Source: an uncultured Clostridia bacterium
GTDB lineage: Bacteria; Bacillota; Clostridia; Peptostreptococcales; Anaerovoracaceae
Reading direction: 5' to 3'
Length of the DNA: 7,549 bases
Assembly: GCA_946541285.1 (NCBI GenBank)
Contig: CAMNJG010000066.1
Span: forward strand, 1 to 7,549
Made by a program: the position numbers and the translations under genes. Positions within the stretch are counted from its first letter, which is position 1, and the number at the start of each line of letters is the position of its first letter. Below are positions 7,385 through 7,549 of the stretch, in pieces. Below the pieces are notes generated by a model. The model saw only the letters and a program-made list of their open reading frames with translations, was not told the DNA's origin and did no database searches.

Positions 7385-7549
7385 TCATTCTCCTTCCCTT
7401 TCTTCACTACAATACTCGTTATTATATATCAGACTCAAATTACTAGGCACAATTCCATATTTCGCTTCATCTTTATTTTTATAATTATTTAAAATTTCAG
7501 AATTATTTAAATCATCTAAACCAGTTTTAACTCTATCCAAAATAACAGA
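7385..7549 (-). CDS. 3' end of an unrecognised AT-rich gene upstream of hsdR (partial)
   Basis: Read on the minus strand from the window edge, one frame is open for 54 codons and ends in TGA at 7387-7385. The visible C-terminus is hydrophilic, rich in Asn, Lys, Asp, Glu and Tyr; it includes LDRVKTGLDDLNNSEIL and ends in EEREGE. I do not recognise a family, and it does not look like a usual HsdS or HsdM C-terminus, although such ends are variable. The coding stretch is about 26% GC (42 of 162 bases), far below hsdR, which suggests separate, recent acquisition. The stop lies 17 bases before the hsdR start on the same strand, so the two are likely co-transcribed. The frame could be chance openness in AT-rich DNA, but an AT-rich strand would be expected to show stops sooner. 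Confidence 0.6.
   Translation of the reverse strand, partial: SVILDRVKTGLDDLNNSEILNNYKNKDEAKYGIVPSNLSLIYNNEYCSEEREGE

Noticed and set aside
4440..7484. A 1014-codon open frame on the plus strand, antisense to hsdR
   Set aside because: It mirrors hsdR codon bias, has no recognisable domains or ribosome site, is rich in residues typical of antisense translation, and lies opposite a protein with complete helicase motifs.
7381..7549. AT-rich right edge as a plain intergenic promoter region of hsdR
   Set aside because: One minus-strand frame is open for all 54 codons from the edge and stops 17 bases before hsdR, which fits the end of an upstream gene better, although a promoter inside it cannot be excluded.
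1..7549. CRISPR array, tRNA, rRNA, insertion sequence or phage genes
   Set aside because: I saw no regularly spaced repeats, no cloverleaf or rRNA-like sequence, and no transposase, integrase or phage motifs in any frame.

Overview
The window looks like chromosomal DNA from an anaerobic Gram-positive bacterium of the class Clostridia (Lachnospiraceae/Oscillospiraceae-like). This is judged from the strong AGGAG ribosome binding sites, the roughly 50-55% GC of the main genes by eye, and the protein types. No genus can be named from the sequence alone.

Left part (1-300): a non-coding leader region. It holds a strong imperfect inverted repeat (107-135), a copy of a dispersed intergenic element of the CATTCTGAGGAGCGAAG type (141-174), a TATAAT -10-like box (231-236) and a strong Shine-Dalgarno sequence just before the first gene.

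Middle part (301-3861, + strand): a tightly packed three-gene signalling operon. Gene 1 is a polytopic membrane protein with a histidine-kinase-like cytoplasmic part that appears catalytically dead. Gene 2 is a membrane-anchored, PAS-containing HPK7/NarL-type histidine kinase with an intact phosphoacceptor histidine and N box. Gene 3 is a NarL/FixJ-type response regulator. The junctions overlap by 1 and 11 bases, so the three are probably translationally coupled and made together. The likely scheme is that gene 1 senses a signal and modulates kinase 2, which phosphorylates regulator 3. The stimulus and target genes are not visible.

Junction (3862-4019): a short convergent intergenic region with a long GC-rich stem that can act as a terminator from both sides.

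Right part (4020-7549, - strand): a full-length type I restriction enzyme R subunit (HsdR, EcoEI-like helicase/translocase) with an added DUF4145/HEPN-like N-terminal domain and a coiled coil. No hsdM or hsdS lies in the window. Directly upstream of hsdR, 17 bases away and on the same strand, is the 3' end of an unrecognised gene with only about 26% GC. This sharp drop suggests a mosaic, horizontally acquired defence locus that continues past the right edge.

I see no proven new system. The best leads are the pseudokinase/kinase/regulator trio and the unknown AT-rich gene next to hsdR.
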